Origin: an uncultured Allobosea sp.
GTDB taxonomy: Bacteria; Pseudomonadota; Alphaproteobacteria; Rhizobiales; Beijerinckiaceae
DNA: 64,000 nucleotides
Reading direction: 5' to 3'
Assembly: GCF_945957345.1 (NCBI RefSeq)
Contig: NZ_CAMFKW010000026.1
Coordinates: 1 to 64,000, forward strand
Part shown: positions 51,525-62,058 of the stretch, piece by piece
How positions within the stretch are numbered: the first letter of the stretch is position 1
Layout of the letters: the number at the start of each line of letters is the position of its first letter
Program-made: the position numbers and the translations under genes
The notes under the pieces: model-generated
What the model saw: the letters and a program-made list of their open reading frames with translations, nothing else
What the model was told of the DNA's origin: nothing
Databases searched by the model: none

Positions 51525-52448
51525 TCACTTGTAGCGAATGGTGGGGTTGATCAGACCGTAGAGCACATCGACGATCAGGTTGATCAGGATGAACTCGAGC
51601 GAAAAGAGCAGCACGAGACCCTGTATGACGGGATAGTCGCGCATGTTGACGGCATCGACCAGCAAGCGCCCCAGACCAGGCCAGTTGAACACCGTTTCCA
51701 CGACGATCGAGCCGCCGAGCAGAAAGCCGAACTGCAGGCCCATCATCGTCACGACGGGTATCAGCGCATTGCGCAATGCGTGGTGGCCGACCACGCTGGG
51801 TTCGCTCGCGCCCTTGGCCCGCGCGGTGCGGACATAATCCTCGTGGATCACATCGATGAAGGAAGAGCGCGTGAAGCGGGCCATCACCGCCGCGACAGCC
51901 GTGCCCAGCGTGATCGAGGGCAGGATGTAATGGCGCCAGCTATCGGCGCCGACCGTCGGCAGCCAGCCCAGATTCACCGAGAATATCTGCATCAGCAGCA
52001 TGCCGAGCGCGAAATTAGGAAAGGAGATACCCGACACCGCAGCCGTCATGCCGGCACGGTCCGGCCACCGGTTGCGGAACACCGCTGACATGATGCCGAC
52101 CAGCATCCCCAGCACCACCGACCAGGCCATGCTGGTCAAGGTTAGCAGCATCGTCGGCATGAAGCGGGTGCTGATCTCGGTCGTGACCGGCAGCTTCGTG
52201 CGCAGCGAGACGCCCATATTGCCCTGCGCCAGGTTCAGGACATAGGTCAGGAACTGCTCCGGCAGCGGCCGATCGAGTCCCAGTTGTTTGCGCACCAGCT
52301 CGACCGTCTCCAGATTGGCATCCGGGCCGGCCGCAAGCCTCGCGGGATCGCCGGGCATCATGTGGACGAATAGGAACACCACAAGAACCACGATCATTAG
52401 CGTCGGCAGCATGCCCAGCAAGCGCTTAAGGAGATAACTCGGCATCAC
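51525..52448 (-). CDS. peptide ABC transporter permease (DppB/GsiC type)
   Basis: A 307-residue permease. [20 protein letters not shown] opens it, [20 protein letters not shown] follows, and [20 protein letters not shown] is the EAA motif near residue 205. The C-terminal [20 protein letters not shown] and [10 protein letters not shown] are the standard end. It pairs with the DppC-type permease. Confidence 0.92.
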   Translation of the reverse strand: MMPSYLLKRLLGMLPTLMIVVLVVFLFVHMMPGDPARLAAGPDANLETVELVRKQLGLDRPLPEQFLTYVLNLAQGNMGVSLRTKLPVTTEISTRFMPTMLLTLTSMAWSVVLGMLVGIMSAVFRNRWPDRAGMTAAVSGISFPNFALGMLLMQIFSVNLGWLPTVGADSWRHYILPSITLGTAVAAVMARFTRSSFIDVIHEDYVRTARAKGASEPSVVGHHALRNALIPVVTMMGLQFGFLLGGSIVVETVFNWPGLGRLLVDAVNMRDYPVIQGLVLLFSLEFILINLIVDVLYGLINPTIRYK

Positions 52449-52542
52449 ATGTTCCAGAGTGGAGAAGCTTGGATATTCAGCAACTCGGAAGTGGATCGCT
52501 CGCGGGCGCCCCAGCTCACCAGAAAACCCGCGAGCAAGGACA

Positions 52543-54099
52543 TCATTTCATTTCGATGTCGGCATAGGACAGCCCATTATCGGGCATGACATAGACGCCC
52601 GAGAGCTTCTTGTTACGCAGATAGACGTTGTTGGCGGTGTTCAGGAAGACCCACGGTGCATCCTTCCAGATCTGCTCCTGAACAATTTTGTAGATTTCGG
52701 CCTTCTCCTCACGCTTCGTGACGCGCAGAGCCTTGGCGATATTCGCATCGACCACGTCGTTCTTGTAATACGCGGTGTTGTTGAGCTGCGGCGGCCAGGC
52801 CTCGGACGCCAGCAACGGGCGCAGCGCCCAATCCGCTTCGCCCGTCGAAGCCGACCAAGTCGCATAGAGCATGCGTACGCCGGCCTGTTTCGGGTCCGGG
52901 GCCTGAGAGACACGCTGGACACGCTGGCCGGGTTCCAAAATTTCGAGGCTGGCCTTGATACCAACCTGAGCGAGCTGCTGCTGCAGGAACTGCACCGATT
53001 TCGCCGAGGTGCTGTCGTTATAGGCCGACCACAGGGAGGTTTCGAAGCCGTTGGGATAGCCGGCCTCCTTCAGGAGCTCGCGCGCCTTGGCGGGGTTGTA
53101 CGGCCATGGGCCGGAGACATGGGCAAAGTCCACGCCCTTCGGCACAACACCGTCCATAAGCTGCGCATGCCCGGCATAGACGACCTTGCCGAACGCTTCC
53201 TTGTTGACGGCATAGTTGATCGCGTGGCGGACGCGAACATCGTCGAAGGGCTTCTGCAAGACGTTCATGCTGACATAGCGAACGCTGATCGACGGCGCGT
53301 CGATCACGTCGACCTTGCCTTCATCCTTGAGCTGCTGCGCGCGTTCGAACGGCACGGGGAAGCCGAAATGGGCCTCGCCGGTCTGTACCATTGCGGTGCG
53401 GGTATTGGCGTCCGGTACCGGACGGAAGGTCAGCGTATCGACCTTCGGGTAGCCCTTGCGCCAATAGCCGTCGAATTTCTTGACCTTGAGATAGTCGGTC
53501 TGCTTCCACTCCACGAACTGGAAGGGGCCCGTGCCGACCGGGTTGAAGCCGATGTCCTTGCCGAATTTCTGCAGCGCAGCGGGTGAGATCATCATCGCCG
53601 ACGGGTGGCCGATCGCGTTGATGAAGGGGGAGAAGGGCTCGGTCAGCGTGACCTTGACCGTCGTCGGGTCCACGACCTCGGTCTTCGCGATGCGGTTGAA
53701 CTGGTTGTAGCGGGCAAGCCTGTTGTCGCGATTGGAGGCCCGATCAAAATTGACCTTGACCGCATCCGCGTTGAAATCGGTGCCGTCGTGGAACTTCACG
53801 CCCTGGCGCAGCTTGAAGGTATAGACAAGCCCGTCGCTGCTAACCTCATGGCTCTCCGCAAGCAGCGGAACGAGAACGAGATCCTGATTGAACCCGTACA
53901 AGCCCTCGTAATAGGCCCGGCCGGCCGATTGGGTTCCGGTCGAATTGGTGTTGTAGGGGTCAAGCGTCTCGAAGGCCTGGCCAACGGCGAACACGACATC
54001 GCCGGCAGCGAGAGCGACGCCGGGCGCCGCCAGGGAGACGGCGAGGATGCTGCCCAGACACAGGGTTCGCCAGCCGCGCGGCAGTACGAAATTCTTCAT
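52543..54099 (-). CDS. peptide/glutathione-type ABC substrate-binding protein (family 5)
   Basis: A 518-residue periplasmic protein with a signal peptide ([20 protein letters not shown], cleaved near ALAAG). Family 5 features are [60 protein letters not shown] and [20 protein letters not shown]. It resembles GsiB. The ATG at 54099 fits the signal peptide; the longer frame from 54234 would overlap the ATPase gene. Confidence 0.92.
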   Translation of the reverse strand: MKNFVLPRGWRTLCLGSILAVSLAAPGVALAAGDVVFAVGQAFETLDPYNTNSTGTQSAGRAYYEGLYGFNQDLVLVPLLAESHEVSSDGLVYTFKLRQGVKFHDGTDFNADAVKVNFDRASNRDNRLARYNQFNRIAKTEVVDPTTVKVTLTEPFSPFINAIGHPSAMMISPAALQKFGKDIGFNPVGTGPFQFVEWKQTDYLKVKKFDGYWRKGYPKVDTLTFRPVPDANTRTAMVQTGEAHFGFPVPFERAQQLKDEGKVDVIDAPSISVRYVSMNVLQKPFDDVRVRHAINYAVNKEAFGKVVYAGHAQLMDGVVPKGVDFAHVSGPWPYNPAKARELLKEAGYPNGFETSLWSAYNDSTSAKSVQFLQQQLAQVGIKASLEILEPGQRVQRVSQAPDPKQAGVRMLYATWSASTGEADWALRPLLASEAWPPQLNNTAYYKNDVVDANIAKALRVTKREEKAEIYKIVQEQIWKDAPWVFLNTANNVYLRNKKLSGVYVMPDNGLSYADIEMK

Positions 54100-54184
54100 T
54101 CTTGGATCTCCTCTGAAGATGGTCGAAACGCAGGCGATACGGCGGGGCCGGGAGCATGGGCGGAGAGCCCGTCTCTCCCGGCTG

Positions 54185-56056
54185 TTAGTAGAGTTTGCCA
54201 ATCCGGTGGCGGGCGACGAAATGGCCCGAGGCATCGACCGCGACGAGCGGTTTCACCACCGGCTGGTCGTCGATCTTGCGGATTGGGCTGGGAATTTCAT
54301 CGACCTGGAGTTCGCGCCGGCGGCGACGGCGCGTCGGATCGGCAATCGGCACTGCGGCCATCAGCTTCTTGGTATACGGGTGTTGCGGGTTCTCGAAGAT
54401 CGCACGCCGCGGGCCGATTTCGACGATCTGGCCGAGATACATCACCGCCACCCGGTGGCTGACACGCTCGACGACCGCCATATCGTGCGAAATGAAGACG
54501 AAGGCGATGCCGAGGTCGCGCTGCAGATCGAGCAGCAAATTGACGATCTGCGCCTGGATGGAGACATCCAGCGCGGACACGGATTCGTCAGCGATCACGA
54601 CCTTGGGGTTGAGCGCGAGCGCGCGGGCGATGCAGATCCGCTGGCGTTGACCGCCGGAGAATTCGTGCGGATAGCGCTGCGCCATCTCGGGCAAAAGGCC
54701 GACCTTTTCCAGCAGCCAGGCCACGCGCTCCTCCGCCTCCTTGCGCGAACAGACGCGGTGGATCAGTAGCGGCTCCAGGATCGAGAAGCCGACGGTCAGC
54801 CGCGGGTCGAGCGAAGCGAAGGGGTCCTGAAAAATGAACTGAATATTCCGCCGCAGCATCTGCATCGCCGGCCCGGAGAGTGTGCTGATATCGTGACCGC
54901 CGAATTCGACCGTACCGCCCTGCGTCGGCACAAGACGCAGCAGGGAACGGCCCGTCGTCGACTTGCCGCAACCGGACTCGCCGACAAGCGCCAGAGTTTC
55001 GCCGGGATAAAGGTCGAAGCTGACCTGCTCCACCGCATGGACGCGACGCCTGACCCGCCCGAAGAGTCCTTCGCGCAGATCAAATCGGGTCACCAGATCG
55101 CGCACCCTCAGGACCGGCTCCGCGGCTTCGGGCACAGTGCGCTGGCTTGCAGGCTCCGGCGGCCTCGCCTGCGCCTCGATCTGGACAAGCGGAAAGGGCG
55201 CTGGATCGGTCGTTCCCCGCATGGCCCCGAGCTGTGGCACCGCGGACAGCAGCGCCTGCGTGTAGCGATGTTGCGGCCGTGCGAACACGGTTTCAGACGC
55301 GCCCTGCTCGACAGCGCGGCCGCGCCACATCACCAGCACCCGATCGGCCACCTCGGCAACCACGCCCATGTCATGCGTGATGAAGATCACGCCCATGCGC
55401 AGATCATCCTGCAGCGAACGGATCAGGCCCAGGATCTGGGCTTGGATCGTGACGTCGAGCGCCGTCGTGGGCTCGTCGGCAATCAACAAGCCCGGCCTGC
55501 ATGACAGGGCCATGGCGATCATCACGCGTTGCCGCATGCCGCCCGATAGCTGGTGCGGATAGCGGCCCGTCACCGAGCGCGCATCGGGAATGCGCACGAG
55601 ATCGAGCATACGCAGGGCCTCGGCCTTGGCCGCCGACCGATCCATGCCCTGATGCAGCCGGATCGCCTCGGCGATCTGGTCCCCGGCCGTGAAGACCGGG
55701 TTCAGCGAGGTCATAGGCTCCTGGAAGATCATCGCAACGTCGGCGCCACGAATGCCACGCATCGTCGATGGATTTGCCTTGGCCAGGTCTAGCGTCGCAC
55801 CGTCCCGCCGTCGCAGCAGCATGCGTCCGCCTGCGATCTGTCCGCCGCCATGTTCCACCAGCCGCATTAGCGCCAGCGACGTGACCGATTTTCCCGAACC
55901 GGACTCGCCGACGATCGCCAGCGTCTCGCCATGATCGACATGGAAGGACAAGTCGCTGACGGCTGCGATCGCCCCCTCCGACGTCCCGAAACAAACGCTG
56001 AGATCGTCGACCTGTATGACGCGATCGGACGGGAGCGATTCAATACCGATATTCAT
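54185..56056 (-). CDS. fused dipeptide ABC transporter ATPase (GsiA-like)
   Basis: A 623-residue protein with two complete ABC domains. First: [20 protein letters not shown], the signature [20 protein letters not shown] and Walker [14 protein letters not shown]. Second: [40 protein letters not shown] and [13 protein letters not shown]. Each is followed by the oligopeptide-binding C-terminal segment ([28 protein letters not shown]). It replaces separate DppD and DppF subunits. First gene of the operon, followed by the binding protein, permeases, aminopeptidase and asparaginase. The ATG at 56056 is preferred over 56092. Confidence 0.93.
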   Translation of the reverse strand: MNIGIESLPSDRVIQVDDLSVCFGTSEGAIAAVSDLSFHVDHGETLAIVGESGSGKSVTSLALMRLVEHGGGQIAGGRMLLRRRDGATLDLAKANPSTMRGIRGADVAMIFQEPMTSLNPVFTAGDQIAEAIRLHQGMDRSAAKAEALRMLDLVRIPDARSVTGRYPHQLSGGMRQRVMIAMALSCRPGLLIADEPTTALDVTIQAQILGLIRSLQDDLRMGVIFITHDMGVVAEVADRVLVMWRGRAVEQGASETVFARPQHRYTQALLSAVPQLGAMRGTTDPAPFPLVQIEAQARPPEPASQRTVPEAAEPVLRVRDLVTRFDLREGLFGRVRRRVHAVEQVSFDLYPGETLALVGESGCGKSTTGRSLLRLVPTQGGTVEFGGHDISTLSGPAMQMLRRNIQFIFQDPFASLDPRLTVGFSILEPLLIHRVCSRKEAEERVAWLLEKVGLLPEMAQRYPHEFSGGQRQRICIARALALNPKVVIADESVSALDVSIQAQIVNLLLDLQRDLGIAFVFISHDMAVVERVSHRVAVMYLGQIVEIGPRRAIFENPQHPYTKKLMAAVPIADPTRRRRRRELQVDEIPSPIRKIDDQPVVKPLVAVDASGHFVARHRIGKLY

Positions 56057-56444
56057 CCCGATACACTCATTGCCCACATCGTGGCCTGCCACGCAGGAAA
56101 TCGACGACCAACCGACCTACCCGCCGTCCTGTCCGCGGAAGGGCTCCACGGCAGAGGCGAATAGAACCCCCACTCCTGCACGCCTCTGAACAACGTGTCA
56201 TTTCATATGTGAAACCGTACCCGGATGCGGCGGCCACTTGTCGCGATCGACTATAACCGCTTGTAAAGTGTGCGGATCCGAGAACTGGCTAAGTTGACGC
56301 ATAGTGGGTTTCCGCCTTGGTTATGCCGCGGTCGGGATTGGCAGCAGTGCGTTGAAGTAGGCTTGGTTCGGAGTCTGGCGTCAGTACGGGATACCCTGCC
56401 GCAGGGGGACGAGGCTTTCGTGGTCGTACACGCTGAAGCTCCGG
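56057..56444. other. intergenic region with possible IS remnant
   Basis: The first half should hold the promoter of the peptide operon. 56270-56420 includes a stretch (TTGAAGTAGGCTTGGTTCGG) resembling the 3' end of rhizobial IS3-type elements, but no transposase frame is left. No gene is visible. Confidence 0.35.
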
Positions 56445-57467
56445 TCAGCGAACGGGCGGGGCGAACTGATAGCCGCCCTGGGTCCAGAGGCGATTGGGCC
56501 CACGTGCAAGTTTCAAGGATGACCCTTCACCGAGGTTGCGATCGAAGCTCTCTCCGTAGTTGCCGACGGCCGATACCATCCTGACAACCCAATCATTGGT
56601 CACGCCCAGCAACTCGCCAAACTTGCCCTCAACGCCAAGGAGGCGGCGGATTTCGGGATTGTCGGATTTCTTCATGTCTTGGACATTGGCGCGCGTCACC
56701 CCGAGTTCCTCGGCATTGAGCAGGGCAAACACGGTCCAGCGAACAAGGTCCAGCCATTGATCATCGATGTTCCGGACCCATGGCCCGACGGGTTCCTTCG
56801 AGATGATTTCGCCGAGAATGACGTGCTGATCAGGCTCCTTCAGTTTCGAGCGATATGACGCGAGGACGGAAGTATCATTGGTCACCGCATCGCAGCGGCC
56901 CGAGGTGTAAGCGTTGAAGGCCTCCTCGGAGCCGACAAACGCGACAACCTCGTACTTCATGTTCCGCGTCCGGAAATAGTCGGCGAGGTTGAGTTCCGAG
57001 GTGGTCCCCTGAGAGACGCATATCGACGCGCCTTCCAGCTCTTTCACGCCCGATATGTTGAGCTTTTTATTCACCATGAAGCCCTGGCCATCATAATAAT
57101 TGACGGCCGTGAAATTGAGGCCAAGACCGGCGTCGCGGCCGAGCGTCCACGTCGCCTGTCGGGACACCAGGTCGACTTCGCCGGTCTGGAGGACGGTGAA
57201 CCGATCCTTGGTCGCGACCGGGACAAACTTCACCTGCATGGGGTCGTCGAAGATTGCCGCCGCCACAGCCCGGCAGATGTCGATATCGAAACCTTCCCAC
57301 TCACCCGCGGTGTTTGGCAAGGAAAAGCCAGGAACGCCTTGGCTCGTCGCGCAGATAAGTTGGCCGCGGCTCCTCACGCGTTCCAGCGTCGATTGGGCGC
57401 AGGCCTCCGAGGCCGACAGGCCGATCAATCCTGCGATGCAGGTCGCGACAAATGCCTTGATAGTCAC
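56445..57467 (-). CDS. amino-acid ABC transporter substrate-binding protein (AapJ-like), orphan
   Basis: A 340-residue periplasmic protein with a signal peptide (MTIKAFVATCIAGLIGLSAS, then EACAQ). The AapJ/BztA pattern is clear: LERVRSRGQLICATSQGVPG, GFDIDICRAVAAAIFDDPMQ, VDLVSRQATWTLGRDAGLGL, YDGQGFMVNKKLNISGVKEL, and DNPEIRRLLGVEGKFGELLG. AapJ homologues usually precede aapQ, aapM and aapP permease/ATPase genes, but none is found here; downstream is IS-like sequence. It could feed a transporter encoded elsewhere. RpiR regulator directly upstream on the same strand. Confidence 0.9.
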   Translation of the reverse strand: MTIKAFVATCIAGLIGLSASEACAQSTLERVRSRGQLICATSQGVPGFSLPNTAGEWEGFDIDICRAVAAAIFDDPMQVKFVPVATKDRFTVLQTGEVDLVSRQATWTLGRDAGLGLNFTAVNYYDGQGFMVNKKLNISGVKELEGASICVSQGTTSELNLADYFRTRNMKYEVVAFVGSEEAFNAYTSGRCDAVTNDTSVLASYRSKLKEPDQHVILGEIISKEPVGPWVRNIDDQWLDLVRWTVFALLNAEELGVTRANVQDMKKSDNPEIRRLLGVEGKFGELLGVTNDWVVRMVSAVGNYGESFDRNLGEGSSLKLARGPNRLWTQGGYQFAPPVR

Positions 57468-57499
57468 TAATCCCTCCCATTTGATTGGCGTTTTCGCCT

Positions 57500-58363
57500 T
57501 TATTCCGAGATGTAGCCTTCAGAAATCTCGGTGAATGCAGCTAGTTTCGCGTCTGCATCTGGTGCCTGAACCGCCAATGCAGTCGATAGCGCTTCGACGA
57601 AAGCCATTGCCGGTACCGACGAGGCGGCGTGGAACCGATCATCTGACGGTAGGACAACCGGAAGTGTCGAAACTGCAATCAGAGGCGAAAGCAGATTGTC
57701 GGTGATGCCGACGACACTGGCGCCCCGCGTGAGCGCTGCTTTTGCCAAGTTGACCGTATCGCGAGAGTAGCGCGGCAGAGTGATTGCGATGATGAGGTCA
57801 CCGGGGCCAATTGCATGCAGGCGACGCGCAGCATCCTCGGCTCCGCCGGCCGTGGCACACTCGCGTAGATCGTCCACGAGAGGCTCCAGCATATGGGCGG
57901 CCAGGCGCGCTATCGCGTTGGACGTCCCAAATCCGAGGATGTAGACCCGCTTCGCTGACCTGACGGCATCCGCCACCGCCGTAAAGACCTGGCCTCCGAC
58001 GACGCTGGCCGCTGACTGCAAGTTGTCCGCAGCCTCGGTGAAAGCCATGTAGCCCGGGTTGGTGACAGGAGCAGCGCGTCCAGATTTCAGCTTGTCTTCA
58101 GGCTTCAGGATCCGCCGGACTTCGGCGAAAAGAGCCTGCCGGAAATCGCTGTAACGCTCAAAACCCAATTGCCGAGCGAACCGATTGGCAGAGGCGGTCG
58201 ATACGCCCGCGGTTTTGGCCAGCACGTCGATTGCCGCAGTCGCTGACTCGAATGGGTCCGTGAGGACCACCTCCGCAAGTTTCTGCCCAGCGATCGGCAT
58301 GTCCACCCGGAGGCTGGAGATGCGCTGGAACAGCATCGAGTCATCTTGCGAATGAATTTTCAT
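57500..58363 (-). CDS. RpiR/MurR-family transcriptional regulator with SIS domain
   Basis: A 287-residue regulator. The N-terminal HTH reads VLTDPFESATAAIDVLAKTA, GVSTASANRFARQLGFERYS. The C-terminal SIS domain has VYILGFGTSNAIARLAAHML and GPGDLIIAITLPRYSRDTVN, the sugar-phosphate-binding core of the family. It lies 32 bp upstream of the AapJ-like gene, which it may control. Its upstream side is IS110 debris, so its original promoter region may be damaged beyond the AT-rich 80 bp that remain. Confidence 0.9.
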   Translation of the reverse strand: MKIHSQDDSMLFQRISSLRVDMPIAGQKLAEVVLTDPFESATAAIDVLAKTAGVSTASANRFARQLGFERYSDFRQALFAEVRRILKPEDKLKSGRAAPVTNPGYMAFTEAADNLQSAASVVGGQVFTAVADAVRSAKRVYILGFGTSNAIARLAAHMLEPLVDDLRECATAGGAEDAARRLHAIGPGDLIIAITLPRYSRDTVNLAKAALTRGASVVGITDNLLSPLIAVSTLPVVLPSDDRFHAASSVPAMAFVEALSTALAVQAPDADAKLAAFTEISEGYISE

Positions 58364-58447
58364 ACAAGATCGATGATTGAAAATTATTTATCTGTCAATT
58401 GCTCCGTGTGTTTTCATCTCGGGTTGCAAGACAAGTATCCGTGTTGG

Positions 58448-58840
58448 TCAAGCGTGGCTCGTGGTCCATCGACGGCGGTCGCGGATGAGGGCATTGGCCA
58501 TCACGATGATTTTCCGCATGATCGCGGTTAGGGCGACCTTCTTCTCCTTCCCGGCCGCGATGAGCGCTTCGTACTTTCTTTTGAGATCGGGGTTGAAGCG
58601 TGCCGCGGCTATTGCCGGGAAGTAGAGCGCTTGTCGCAACGTGGCGCGACCGCCTTGGATGCGTTCTTTGCCCTGCCATTTGCCGGACTGGCGGGCGACA
58701 GGTGCCAGTCCGGCCAGGCTCGCTGCCTGCTTTCCCTCAAGCTCCCCGAGCTCCGGCATCTCGATAATGAGCGCTATGGCGGTGACGTCGCCGACGCCGG
58801 GTATGCTGCGCAGGATGGCAAGGCGCTCCGCCAGCCCACC
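58448..58840 (-). pseudogene. IS110-family transposase, C-terminal part
   Basis: Minus-strand frame: [80 protein letters not shown]. This is the IS116/IS110/IS902 C-terminal domain. The N-terminal DEDD part is absent because the IS3 element begins near 58845. Confidence 0.85.
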
Positions 58841-58862
58841 CATAAGACAAGAAGGTGGAGCC

Positions 58863-59192
58863 ATGACGAGCAAGACGACGAACAAGTTCTCGCCTGAGGT
58901 GCGTGCCCGCGCGGTGCGGATGTTGCTGGATCACGAGGCCGAGCATCCGTCGCGCTGGGCGGCGATCACGTCGATTTCGGGCAAGATCGGTTGCACGGCG
59001 CAGACGCTGAACGAGTGGGTGAAGAAGGCAGAGGTCGACAGTGGCTGTAAGCCCGGCCTGACGACGGACATGGCGGCCAAGCTCAAGGCTCTCGAACGCG
59101 AGAACCGCGAGTTGCGTCAGGCCAATGAGATCCTGCGTAAGGCATCGGGGTATTTTGCCCAGGCGGAGCTCGACCGCCCGTTCAAGCGATGA
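58863..59192 (+). CDS. IS3-family OrfA
   Basis: A 109-residue HTH protein, [40 protein letters not shown], with a C-terminal leucine-zipper-like helix [27 protein letters not shown] lies just upstream. Its stop overlaps the OrfB start (ATGA). Intact in itself, but its OrfB partner is broken. Confidence 0.88.
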   Translation: MTSKTTNKFSPEVRARAVRMLLDHEAEHPSRWAAITSISGKIGCTAQTLNEWVKKAEVDSGCKPGLTTDMAAKLKALERENRELRQANEILRKASGYFAQAELDRPFKR

Positions 59193-59710
59193 TCGCTTTC
59201 ATCGATGATTACCGAAGGATCTATGGGGTCGAGCCGATCTGCAGGGTGTTGCCGATCGCCCCGTCAACCTACCATGCTCATGCCTCGCGGCGTGGCGATC
59301 CTACCAAATTTTCGAACAGGGCGAGGCGCGATGCCGCCCTGTTGACCGAGGTCAAACGGGTTTTCGACCAGAACTTCCAAGTCTATGGCGTGCGCAAGGT
59401 CTGGCGGCAGATGAAGCGAGAAGGACACCAACTCGCTCGCTGCACCGTGGCGCGCCTGATGCGTAGAGCGGGTCTGCACGGTGTGATCCGCGGCAAACCC
59501 ATGCGCACCACGGTGGCCGACAAGGCGGCACCGTGCCCGCTCGATCATGTGAACCGGGTCTTCCGTGCGCCAGCACCGAACATGCTTTGGCTCTCGGACT
59601 TTACCTATGTCAGCACCTGGTCGGGCTTCGTCTATGTCGCCTTCGTCATCGACGCCTACGCCCGCCGCATTGTTGGCTGGCGCGTGTCGCGGACCGCGCA
59701 TGCCAGCTTC
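59189..59710 (+). pseudogene. IS3-family OrfB transposase, truncated
   Basis: [40 protein letters not shown] and the first two catalytic Asp residues (LWLSDFTYV, VIDAYARRIVGW) are present. After RTAHASF the sequence switches to IS110, so the third catalytic residue (Glu) and the C-terminus are lost. Confidence 0.85.
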
Positions 59711-59723
59711 GACCGACAGCAGC

Positions 59724-59867
59724 CTGCGCACGTGGGGCCTCAAGCTCCGGGAGAGGATTGGCTTCAAACGGGCTGCCGTGGCCGTGGCGCGCAAACTGGC
59801 GGTCATCATGCATTCGATGCTCAAGACGGGGGAGTTCTTTCATCGAAATGCAGGGGTCACAATGTGA
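59724..59867 (+). pseudogene. IS110-family transposase C-terminal tail
   Basis: A 47-codon fragment, LRTWGLKLRERIGFKRAAVA, VARKLAVIMHSMLKTGEFFH, the characteristic end of IS110 transposases. It is on the opposite strand to the IS110 fragment at 58448, so it derives from another copy. Confidence 0.75.
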
Positions 59868-60102
59868 GATCTGGCAAATAGCGCTCAAGATCTGAGCGTT
59901 TGAGGCGTCCCTGCCGGGACGTGAGCCGAGCCATTCCGCGGATGGGGTTGCACCGCTGTCTCAGCAAAGTGCGTCGTCCACATTGAAGGCTCGCCCGCGA
60001 AGCTCCATCATGCGGCGGCTGATGCCAACCGCGAAGACAACCCTGCACCCGGCAAACACGTCTCCAAGATCGCAAGCGCCTTGACTGCATATCGGCGATT
60101 AG

Positions 60103-60294
60103 ACAACCCCATCAGTTCAGAAGCAGCTCAAGGGCAAGGTCAAGGAGCAGTGGGGCAAGCTGACCGATGACGATCTCGACGTCATCGCAGGCAAGCGCGA
60201 TCAGCTCGAAGGCAAGATCCAGGAGCGCTACGGCATCGAGAAGGACAAGGTGAAGACTGACTTCGACACCTGGTACAATCGCCAGACATGGTGA
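60103..60294 (+). pseudogene. csbD: CsbD-like stress protein, 5'-truncated
   Basis: The frame encodes QKQLKGKVKEQWGKLTDDDL, DVIAGKRDQLEGKIQERYGI and DKVKTDFDTWYNRQTW, nearly the whole CsbD domain. No start codon exists between the in-frame stop at 60100-60102 and the domain; the first residues (MNWDxVEGxW) are replaced by IS-derived sequence. CsbD proteins are small and general-stress-induced. A terminator hairpin follows. Confidence 0.8.
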
Positions 60295-60343
60295 TTACCG
60301 ACGGCTGAGCCCCTCGCTGCCCAGCGTGTGCTCGCAGCGTGAG

Positions 60344-60376
60344 AAAGCCCGGCCCTTTCCAGTGGGGCCGGGCTTT
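60344..60376. terminator. hairpin terminator after the csbD remnant
   Basis: AAAGCCCGGCCC pairs with GGGCCGGGCTTT over 12 bases with a nine-base loop. The A/T ends make it usable in both directions, serving csbD and, on the other strand, the xthA remnant. Confidence 0.65.
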
Positions 60377-60443
60377 CGCGCGTTAAGGGCCGGGCATTGT
60401 GTTGAGAGCCTGTGAAACGGTGAAAGCTCTGGCGCACCCAAGC

Positions 60444-60629
60444 CTATGCCGGCAGAAGGTCGACCATCACCGGCGCGTGGTCGCTCGTGTGCTCCCAGCC
60501 TCGCGGCGACCGTTGGACCTCAGCGGATTTCAACCGCGGCGCCAGGGTCGGGCTAAGCAGGAGGTGGTCGAGGCGAAGGCCGGCGTCGCGTTCGAACGAG
60601 TTCCGCCACTACTTCCAGAACGTGTAGAT
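60444..60629 (-). pseudogene. xthA: exodeoxyribonuclease III remnant (C-terminal)
   Basis: Minus-strand codons read IYTFWK, stop, WRNSFERDAGLRLDHLLLSP, TLAPRLKSAEVQRSPRGWEH, TSDHAPVMVDLLPA, stop. The LDHLLLSP and SDHAP motifs of the exonuclease III family are intact, but a TAG at 60609-60611 interrupts the frame where DY is expected, and the N-terminal 200 residues are missing. Confidence 0.75.
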
Positions 60630-60936
60630 GCGCGCTCTCGGGTGAAGGTGCCTGGAGTGAAAACTTCGGCCGCCCGTGTCGGGCGCCGTCACGCGGATTG
60701 ACGGCCGCCCCGGTTGATTGGCAAGGCGAACGAGCGCTCCTTCCAGGTTCCGGCGAAACGACCGCACAAGGCTGTCGCGTGGAACACCGGCGAGTTGCGC
60801 GAACGGTGCCGGCCGGCGGCGGCCACGCAGTGGAAATCATGGAGGATGCCTGTATCCACGCGCAGCCCGTGATAGCATTCGTGCGCGGCGGAAGCACCGC
60901 GGGCCGAGTTGAGATTATCCGGGAGAGGTTGTCAGC

Positions 60937-61863
60937 ATGACGGATTTCCGGAGTCTCGAGCTCTTCTATTGGGCCGCTGAACTCAACAGCTTCAGCCGGG
61001 CAGCGGAACGAGCCAACACGACCCAACCCGCCGTCTCGCAACGGATCGCGGCGCTTGAAGCCGAGCTCGGCGTCAAGCTGTTCGATCGCAATGCACGTTC
61101 GATCCGCCTGACGCATCAGGGGCGCAAACTCGTCCAATATGCTGAGCGTTTCCTGATGCTGCGCGCGGAGATGTTGTCCGAAGTCGGCTCTACCGTCGCC
61201 ATGAGGGGCGTCTTGCGCCTAGGCGTTTCGGAGACGATCGCGCAGACTTGGCTCAGCCGCTTCATAGAGCGAGCCCATGCGGTCTACCCCAACATTGTCA
61301 TCGACCTAACGGTCGACGTCTCTTCGGTCATGCGCGAACTCCTGGGGCGCGGCGATCTCGACCTGGTCTTCCTGCTGGGTTCGGTCCACGAACTCACCAC
61401 GGCAAGCTGCGACATCTGTGCCTACCCACTTGCCGTGATTGCCTCGCCCGATCTCGAACTGGGTGACGAGCCGCTGAGCATCGCCCGAATCCGAGAATTT
61501 CCGGTCATCACCTATCCCAGGACGACGGCGCCTTACCAGCGGCTGCGTGAGGCACTGTACGATCCGAGGCAGCCGCCACCGCGCATCTTCGGCAATTCCT
61601 CGCTGACCACCATCGTACAGATGACGCTCGATCGGATCGGACTGAGCCTGATCCCGCCAATCGCCGTGCAGAAGGAACTTGAGGCCGGCCGCCTGCGTAT
61701 CGTCGATTCGGCGCTACGGCTGCCGGACATGGCCTTCAAGGCCGCTTTCTCGCTGACGCTGAGCGGCAGCCTCGCCCGGCCCATGGCTGAACTCGCCCAG
61801 GAGGTTGCACGCGCCTATGACGCTCAGGCGCCGGCTCGGTTGGTCGCCCGCGACCGCTTGTGA
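60937..61863 (+). CDS. LysR-family transcriptional regulator
   Basis: A 308-residue regulator. MTDFRSLELFYWAAELNSFS, RAAERANTTQPAVSQRIAAL, LFDRNARSIRLTHQGRKLVQ form the HTH. The effector domain starts MRGVLRLGVSETIAQTWLSR and contains NSSLTTIVQMTLDRIGLSLI. It precedes the DUF1445 hydro-lyase and a peptide-type binding protein on the same strand, so these are its likely targets. Confidence 0.9.
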   Translation: MTDFRSLELFYWAAELNSFSRAAERANTTQPAVSQRIAALEAELGVKLFDRNARSIRLTHQGRKLVQYAERFLMLRAEMLSEVGSTVAMRGVLRLGVSETIAQTWLSRFIERAHAVYPNIVIDLTVDVSSVMRELLGRGDLDLVFLLGSVHELTTASCDICAYPLAVIASPDLELGDEPLSIARIREFPVITYPRTTAPYQRLREALYDPRQPPPRIFGNSSLTTIVQMTLDRIGLSLIPPIAVQKELEAGRLRIVDSALRLPDMAFKAAFSLTLSGSLARPMAELAQEVARAYDAQAPARLVARDRL

Positions 61864-62058
61864 CATCCTGCAGCTATGGCAGAGGCAGGAAGCAGAAACG
61901 CAGGTTTCCGGTTTCAAGCCAACGGCTTGTGCGCAGCTCGCGTGCCTTGGCTGCATAATGGAATCTTATTGTGATCCATCCTTAATCACGATTGGACTAG
62001 TCAGCTTGAGAATGCCCCATTGTGCCGTGACAAACAGCACGATCGAGGCTCCGGCGCG

